Position numbers and translations under genes: made by a program. This document shows positions 6,313 to 10,485 of a stretch of 10,485 bases of DNA, in pieces. Numbering within the stretch: the stretch's first letter is position 1; each line of letters opens with the position of its first letter. Origin of the DNA: Stephanodiscus triporus (taxonomy: Eukaryota; Bacillariophyta; Thalassiosirophyceae; Thalassiosirales; Thalassiosiraceae); contig JALLAZ010001053.1 in NCBI GenBank assembly GCA_036939755.1, positions 1 through 10,485 on the forward strand. The letters are read 5' to 3'. Below the pieces are notes generated by a model, which was given only the letters and a program-made list of their open reading frames with translations, had not been told where the DNA came from and ran no database searches.

Positions 6313-7596
6313 ATGCCATCCTTCCACGGCAGCCGAAATCATCCACAACGGCGAGTCTTTCGCGGCAGGGGAGGACCAACGGATGGCAACCTGCCGCCGA
6401 AGAGGACTACCCGGCTCAGGGTCAAATACCAGCCGGGAGGGGATGAACTAGTAGGGCAAAGCCCGAGTCGCGCGGGGGTCAACGAGGGAGTCGTCAGGGA
6501 TGGAGATCGGGAGGAGGAGGACGACGAGACGAACTCGTTAGATCGCGATATACGAAATCTGACTCTTGATAACGTCGCCGCCGACGACGATGACGACGAC
6601 GACGACGACGACGCGGTCCCGCACGATGATGACAAGTTCCTCCTCGAGATGGAACACCTCCATAAAAGAATCGAGAACATCCGGCTCTCGCTCCAGACGA
6701 GTCGGGGCTTGGCGAATCCCCATACATGGCGCACGAATTGCCTGCTGCCCACGAGGAACATTGTGAGGGAATGGCGGTGCATCCTGGCGTTCCATAATCC
6801 GTATCATACGATTTTTGACGATAGCGACGAAATAATAGTCGAGGCGCCTCCTTCCGCGCAAAGCGATGGTGGCGGCCGCCGGCGTAATGACCTCCAATCT
6901 ACGTCGCAACAAATATTCGGTCTTATACAAATGTCCGTGCAAATGGGACCGTTGGTCGGGAGCAATCCCGGGTACTTCAAGCGATGTGGCGCGGAGGTGG
7001 CCTCCATGGCCCACGCGTATTTATCCGAGATAGCCGAGCTCGCAGGAGTTGATAAAAACGCCATCGATATTGATAAACGTCGCGACCGTCGCTTAACTCG
7101 AAACGGTTCATGCAATGAGGGGCCGCATGATGTATCCCGCGGACAGCATCAAACGGGACAGCAGTTTGAGCGAGAAGTTGCAGATTGCAGCAGCGACGTA
7201 TCCGTGGAGTCGTGTGATATTTCTCCATCAGAAAGTGACGATTCATCTGGATCCGAAAAATGCGAATATGAGGATGTGATCGTCCATGCCCAGGTAATCG
7301 ACGACACTTGGTCAGAATCGAAAACCCCCATGCCGACCGACCTGGAAAGATCATCGTCGACATCTGCGACAAGTGGACGAGAGGTAATCGACAACCTACA
7401 GAAGACGCTCCTTTTCACGGACAAACAATCGCGAAAATTTTATCATTGGTTTTGCAACGCGGAGAATGCCATCGAAAAGAATTTGCCGCCGTCGAAATCG
7501 GCCAACAAGCTGCTAAGTCTAAAGAGCAAGAAACAAACAATGAAGGAACTAAAGATTCAAAGGAAACTGAAAAAGAAGAAAAAAAGCGGCAAATAG
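6313..7596 (+). CDS. Hypothetical protein, 427 residues, acidic centre and lysine-rich C-terminus
   Basis: I do not recognise a named family. The ATG at 6313 is the first after an in-frame TGA at 6268-6270, and the frame is open to TAG at 7594-7596 with no intron needed. Residues 1-40 are basic and Arg/Gly-rich. Residues 91-100 are ten aspartates from a GAC/GAT repeat. Two ordered blocks follow: PHTWRTNCLLPTRNIVREWR (136-155) with CILAFHNPY, and QQIFGLIQMSVQMGPLVGSN (199-218) with PGYFKRCGAEVASMAHAYLS. These look like a folded helical domain, since they have no low complexity. Residues 290-355 are Ser/Asp/Glu-rich and probably disordered. KFYHWFCNAENAIEKNL (375-391) is another ordered piece, and the last 25 residues are lysine-rich, which suggests nuclear or nucleolar location. 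It is divergent from the fibrillin gene. Confidence 0.72.
   Translation: MPSFHGSRNHPQRRVFRGRGGPTDGNLPPKRTTRLRVKYQPGGDELVGQSPSRAGVNEGVVRDGDREEEDDETNSLDRDIRNLTLDNVAADDDDDDDDDDAVPHDDDKFLLEMEHLHKRIENIRLSLQTSRGLANPHTWRTNCLLPTRNIVREWRCILAFHNPYHTIFDDSDEIIVEAPPSAQSDGGGRRRNDLQSTSQQIFGLIQMSVQMGPLVGSNPGYFKRCGAEVASMAHAYLSEIAELAGVDKNAIDIDKRRDRRLTRNGSCNEGPHDVSRGQHQTGQQFEREVADCSSDVSVESCDISPSESDDSSGSEKCEYEDVIVHAQVIDDTWSESKTPMPTDLERSSSTSATSGREVIDNLQKTLLFTDKQSRKFYHWFCNAENAIEKNLPPSKSANKLLSLKSKKQTMKELKIQRKLKKKKKSGK
6583..6612. repeat. (GAC/GAT)10 repeat coding for ten aspartates
   Basis: Ten codons GAC or GAT, with only one GAT in an otherwise pure GAC tract, exactly residues 91-100 of the 427-residue protein. 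The same trinucleotide as in the neighbouring fibrillin gene, but read on the other strand sense, as Asp rather than Ser. Confidence 0.92.
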
Positions 7597-8121
7597 GATT
7601 CGGTGCCGTCGATCCCACAAGTGACCGACACGTTATGGAAGATCTAAGGATGGGACATCGTGAACGATGTCTAATTGGTGGATATGCTAGGAACTCTACG
7701 AACCGACCCAAGATGTGTTTCGAGGCAGATGAATGAGGAGATGAAGTTGAGCCGCCGTGCTGTACCAAAGATGATATGTCGACGCGAAAATAGGGATATT
7801 CCAAGAGATGCTATCAGTCTCATTGTTGGGTGCAATAACTTGACTCTGGTACTTAATGCTGCCTTGCCATTGACAATACATGCAATGAGCCTATTTGACA
7901 GATAACAGTATCAAGATTCTTCTTTTTGTTGAATTCAACTCGATGGTGATTCATGGATCGAACAAATCTTATGTGGTGACATTTAAAGAAAGAATGAATA
8001 AATGAACTCTTACACTGCTTAATATTTAGCCAATGGTGATGCCAATCTTTTCTTTCTCCTCGAAACAACTATTCCTCTATCAAAAACTCTGACGCATCTT
8101 TTACGGACTCGAATCGGCTGT
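7597..8121. other. Convergent 3' region without a supported gene
   Basis: The stop codons of the 427-residue gene (plus) and the coiled-coil gene (minus) face each other across 525 bases. An AATAAA lies on the plus strand at 7997-8002, 400 bases after the plus-strand stop, and could serve as its polyadenylation signal. A plus-strand frame from the ATG at 7684 to the TAA at 7903-7905 gives about 73 residues (including AISLIVGCNNLTLVLNAALP), which may be chance. No RNA gene or repeat was seen. Confidence 0.4.
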
Positions 8122-9135
8122 TCAGTCTTTCCTCCCTCCTCCTCCTTGGCCGTGACGACTCCTGAGTTTCTTATGCTCGGCGGACAAAATCGATCCTTTG
8201 AATTCAGTTGCTGCATGGGTATACACCACGGTGTTGTTGGGAGGAGTGGAGACCGCAGGGGCGGCGTCACCATTCCCATCGGCAAGGGGGGCGAGGAGCA
8301 CGAGAGGGAGTTCGCCGACTGCCTCTTTGATAATTTCTTCCACTGATGCATCGGTATCAACTGAACTGTCAAAATGAACTTTTCCATCTGTATTGCTGTT
8401 GTCATCATTCAGCAAAGTGACTGATAGACGATTTGTTGGTTTGGACTGCACAACTTCTACATCAAAAACTGCTGATCCACGCACGGTGCTTTTTAGCTTT
8501 GGACGTGATGATGCGACCTCCATTGCTGCAGCTGACCCCGGCCGAAGCATGACAGCTTCCTGCATATCGTCGTTCGACGAGGGTGGTACCATCTCAATCA
8601 TAGCACCACCCGCCAACCACTCATGCTTCAACCGTTCTGCATTCGCCATGACTGCCACACCGGTAGCATGCATGCTCGCCGAGTTGTTGATCTTTCCATC
8701 TACATCCTGCTCATTGTCACAATTTACAGGCTCCTTAAACTTTGCCGTCAAATTCTCAAGCTCACTGGCAAAAGAGGTGTTCTTGGATTTGAGGTTTTGA
8801 ACGGTCGCCTTGAGCTCATCACTCCCGGCCTTGGATTGCTCAAGTTGCTCGGTGAGTGTAGCATTCTCAACCACCTTTTCCTGGATCCCCGCAGTGATCT
8901 CATCGATCATATTCATCTTTGCCGCCACATCATCTTCAACCACGGACATCTGGTCAGTCATTCGGGCTGTGGAGTCCTCGAGGTTTTCATTTAACTTATG
9001 GACGATAATGGCATTATCCTCCTCCTCCGTTTCCATCATCTTCTTCATGTCCTCCATTTTCCTCTCGTGGATGGTCCTCTCCTCGCTGAGCGATTTCGTT
9101 AAGCACTCGATGAGATTAAATGATTCAGTGTTCAT
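8122..9135 (-). CDS. Coiled-coil protein, C-terminal part or whole short protein
   Basis: The frame is open upstream to a TAG near 9219-9221, and its first ATG is at 9135; the stop TGA is at 8122-8124, giving 337 residues. Residues 1 to about 145 are a long heptad-rich coiled coil: SLSEERTIHERKMEDMKKMM, ARMTDQMSVVEDDVAAKMNM, IDEITAGIQEKVVENATLTE, QLEQSKAGSDELKATVQNLK, then LASELENL-like turns ending near KFKEPVN. The rest is mixed and acidic, with RPKLKSTVRGSAVFDVEVVQ and EEIIKEAVGELPLVLLAPLA as the most ordered pieces, and a Gly/Arg/Lys end. No enzyme motif is visible. The sequence immediately upstream holds an RRM in another frame, and further upstream a near copy of the coiled coil, so this is probably the C-terminal section of a larger gene. 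It could still be translated alone from 9135. Confidence 0.6.
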   Translation of the reverse strand: MNTESFNLIECLTKSLSEERTIHERKMEDMKKMMETEEEDNAIIVHKLNENLEDSTARMTDQMSVVEDDVAAKMNMIDEITAGIQEKVVENATLTEQLEQSKAGSDELKATVQNLKSKNTSFASELENLTAKFKEPVNCDNEQDVDGKINNSASMHATGVAVMANAERLKHEWLAGGAMIEMVPPSSNDDMQEAVMLRPGSAAAMEVASSRPKLKSTVRGSAVFDVEVVQSKPTNRLSVTLLNDDNSNTDGKVHFDSSVDTDASVEEIIKEAVGELPLVLLAPLADGNGDAAPAVSTPPNNTVVYTHAATEFKGSILSAEHKKLRSRHGQGGGGRKD

Positions 9136-9160
9136 CTCTTTGTTGGAATTGCTCTCCTTG
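8803..9160 (-). repeat. Direct duplication, copy B (intact frame)
   Basis: This 358-bp block matches 9605-9983 along its whole length apart from one 21-bp insertion in the other copy. Shared words include GGACCATCCACGAG, ATGGAGGACATGAAGAAGAT, ATCACTGCAGGGATCCAGGA (with one change) and GAGCAACTTGAGCAATCCAA on the minus strand. Many differences fall at third codon positions. This copy has no stop codon. Confidence 0.9.
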
Positions 9161-9194
9161 CCACAATCCCCCCCTCCCTCCCCATGCCCATCTG

Positions 9195-9561
9195 TCACCG
9201 GACCTGTACGCCTCCTCTACCCATCATCTTGATCTTGTTGTCCGAAAACGAATTGACATGCCGTTCCAATGCCGACGTCGATGGCTCGTCGAGCATGAAG
9301 AGGAATCCATACCCCCTATGGAGTGGTCGTCGTTGTTGCCCCCCCCTTATTATTATCGCCCCCCTGCGGAGGAAGGAGCCTGACCTGATTGACGTTACCG
9401 CACCGGCCGGAGAAACGAGCAACCTGGGCGGCAGTCGTTTGGAAGTTGATATTCACAATGAGGAACTTGTACGATTTGTTCAGAGGCGCGCATTGTTGCG
9501 CGGCGAGGTTGACTTGCTCGGCCCGAGCCTGCAGTTCGACCATCTCTTGCATAGAGGACAT
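9195..9561 (-). pseudogene. RNA recognition motif (RRM) split by a frameshift
   Basis: RRMs are about 80-residue single-stranded RNA-binding folds. On the minus strand one frame runs MMSSMQEMVELQARAEQVNL, then NKSYKFLIVNINFQTTAAQV and ARFSGRCGNVNQVRLLPP, where FLIVNI fits RNP2 (beta 1), TTAAQVARFSGRCG fits helix 1 and NQVRLLP fits beta 2. At a run of eight Gs (plus-strand Cs at 9339-9346) the reading changes frame, and HRGYGFLFMLDEPSTSALER follows, where RGYGFLFM fits RNP1 (beta 3) and EPSTSALERHVNSF fits helix 2. With seven Gs the two halves would be continuous. The second half ends at TGA 9195-9197. The RRM lies between the two coiled-coil copies. Both RNP motifs are visible, so the call is fairly firm, but no structure or search backs it. 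Confidence 0.62.
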
Positions 9562-10033
9562 CATAATATTCCTAAGCTGTGTTCGTGGATTCGAGATCTT
9601 GAAAGGTCGCCTTGAGCTCATCACTCTCGGCCTTGGATTGCTCAAGTTGCTCGGTGAGTGCAGCATTCTCGACCACCTTCTCCTGGATCCCTGCAGTGAT
9701 CTCATCGATCATATCAGTGAAGTCATCGATCATATTCTCCTTCACCGCCGCATCATCTTCAACCATGGACATCTGGTCAGTCATTCGGGCTGTGGCGTCC
9801 TTGAGTATTTCCTGTCACTTCCGGACATTGACGGCATTTTCCTCCTTCTCCGTTTCCATCATCTTCTTCATGTCCTCCATTTTCCACTCGTGGATGGTCC
9901 TCTCCTCTCTGAGAGATTTCGTTAATCCCTCAATGCGATTCAATGATCCAGTGTTCAACTCCTTGTTGGCATTGTTCTCCTTGTGAAGCTGTTCGGTGGT
10001 GAGGTCGGCTCCTTGCTCGGCCCGAGCCTGCAG
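9514..10033. repeat. 21-bp identical words marking both duplicated units
   Basis: The plus-strand word TTGCTCGGCCCGAGCCTGCAG occurs at 9514-9534 and 10013-10033. On the minus strand both encode LQARAEQ. In the upstream copy it leads directly into the coiled coil; in the downstream copy about 350 bases holding the RRM lie between it and the coiled coil. Confidence 0.9.
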
Positions 10034-10090
10034 CTCCTTATTCAGTTCATACATCTCGCGCCGCAAATCCTCGTTCTCAATCATCAACAT
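9572..10090 (-). pseudogene. Upstream coiled-coil block (copy A) with one internal stop
   Basis: One minus-strand frame reads NEDLRREMYELNKELQARAE, TEQLHKENNANKELNTGSLN, then EERTIHEWKMEDMKKMMETE, meets TGA at 9817-9815, and continues in the same frame with QEILKDATARMTDQMSMVED, AGIQEKVVENAALTEQLEQS and DELKATFQDLESTNTA to TAG 9574-9572. Aligned to copy B the TGA stands where copy B has TTA (Leu), a single T-to-G change. A 21-bp insertion adds seven residues (around IDDFTDM) without shifting frame. All of it is heptad-rich coiled coil. Beyond TAG the text continues one frame over with QLRNIMMSSMQEMVELQARA into the RRM. Either a pseudogene or an error-affected gene. Confidence 0.6.
9605..9983 (-). 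repeat. Direct duplication, copy A (with stop and 21-bp insertion)
   Basis: 379 bp matching 8803-9160. The 21-bp excess is a local tandem duplication: TCATCGATCATAT appears at 9702-9714 and again at 9723-9735 on the plus strand. Confidence 0.9.
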
Positions 10091-10229
10091 CCAAATGCTG
10101 CTGTTCAGGTCTCAGTCCAGCGAGGCGCTCATTTCTTTCCAGCCTCTCCGCGGTCGCTTCTGATATCTCCTCGGCCCTTGAGCTTGAGCGTCTCTGGACG
10201 GCGAGTTCTAGTATTTCTTCCTCGCTCAT
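10077..10229 (-). CDS. Probable N-terminal coding part of the coiled-coil/RRM locus
   Basis: An ATG at 10229 opens MSEEEILELAVQRRSSSRAE, then EISEATAERLERNERLAGLR and PEQQHLDVDD before TGA at 10077-10079. The composition (Glu/Arg/Leu with heptad spacing) matches the coiled coil that follows one frame over (MIENEDLRREMYELNKEL), so a single-base change or a small intron near 10080-10095 probably separates two parts of one frame. The frame is open upstream of this ATG as far as about 10346, with SISEEEHSWAA just before it echoing MSEEEILE, so an earlier start cannot be excluded. A TATATAG on the minus strand at 10471-10465 could be a TATA box. Confidence 0.45.
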   Translation of the reverse strand: MSEEEILELAVQRRSSSRAEEISEATAERLERNERLAGLRPEQQHLDVDD

Positions 10230-10464
10230 TGCCGCCCAAGAATGTTCTTCCTCGCTGATTGACGCTACTGTCAAGATATTCCAACAGCGGCACCGAATTA
10301 TGATTGCGGTGATGTCTTGCAAAGGTCGCCCGGCCCGGGGGCACAACTCGTACGGCGTGGGAGGAGCTGCCGCGTCCGTTCACTCAATCGTGGCAAGGCG
10401 GGAGAAAGGGCGGACCGATAATGATGAACGCATGATCATATTGGACAGCTTTTGCGTTCGTGTA

Positions 10465-10471
10465 CTATATA
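10465..10471 (-). promoter_or_regulatory. Possible TATA box of the coiled-coil/RRM locus
   Basis: TATATAG on the minus strand, about 236 bases before the ATG at 10229. Position and motif are compatible with a core promoter, but such a short motif may occur by chance and the window ends 14 bases further. Confidence 0.25.
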
Positions 10472-10485
10472 ACGTGCGGCCCCGG

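Noticed and set aside
5632..6348. Minus-strand 238-residue frame across the divergent promoter
   Set aside because: Arg/Ser low complexity, overlaps the fibrillin start in another frame, and no homology-like text.
5558..6451. Plus-strand 297-residue frame rich in RRRRRGR
   Set aside because: Shadow of the fibrillin exon and promoter region; poly-Arg from GAC repeats read in another frame.
8623..8994. Plus-strand frames opposite the coiled-coil gene
   Set aside because: They mirror the same duplication as the minus-strand gene and have no features of their own; the minus-strand heptad pattern is far more convincing.
9120..9383. CRISPR or short tandem array suspected from repeated words around 9514 and 10013
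   Set aside because: There are only two copies and no regular spacers; they belong to a segmental duplication of coding sequence.

Overview
This looks like nuclear DNA from a photosynthetic stramenopile, most probably a diatom. Three observations support this. First, a Ty1/copia retrotransposon of the type common in diatoms (with HVDD in place of YVDD in its reverse transcriptase) fills the left quarter. Second, a nuclear gene for a plastid fibrillin (PAP family) carries a signal peptide followed by a Phe-containing cleavage motif, the bipartite targeting signal of secondary plastids. Third, that gene has one short GT-AG intron. No bacterial operon structure, CRISPR array or RNA gene was seen. 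The species is not identifiable by eye.

Layout. Positions 1-2891 (minus strand) hold a decayed, internally deleted copia element: a gag start, an integrase-RT linker, reverse transcriptase, RNase H and the first bases of an LTR. It is broken by three in-frame stops, at least one frameshift in the linker, and a 41-bp tandem duplication inside RNase H. Positions 2892-3839 hold no convincing gene, only a possible coding remnant near 3015-3187. Positions 3840-4286 (plus) hold a small unrecognised open frame with two copies of a 23-residue repeat. Positions 4506-6004 (minus) are the two-exon fibrillin gene. It is divergent from a 427-residue hypothetical protein at 6313-7596 (plus), and the two start codons are about 0.3 kb apart. 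Both genes contain GAC/GTC trinucleotide tracts, read as poly-Ser on one strand and poly-Asp on the other. Positions 7597-8121 are a convergent 3' region.

Positions 8122-10229 (minus) hold a coiled-coil gene or gene remnant. It appears to consist of an acidic N-terminal start, a first coiled-coil block with a stop codon, an RNA recognition motif (RRM) split by a frameshift at a run of eight Gs, and a second coiled-coil block followed by a long open C-terminal region. The two coiled-coil blocks are a direct duplication of about 360-380 bp.

The most secure calls are the copia remnant and the fibrillin gene. The most interesting leads are the coiled-coil/RRM/coiled-coil locus, where the domain arrangement is unusual and every break but one stop codon could be a single-base error or mutation, and the in-frame 69-bp repeat at 4051-4236, where four of five differences are silent. 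Nothing here can be shown to be a wholly new system from sequence alone.
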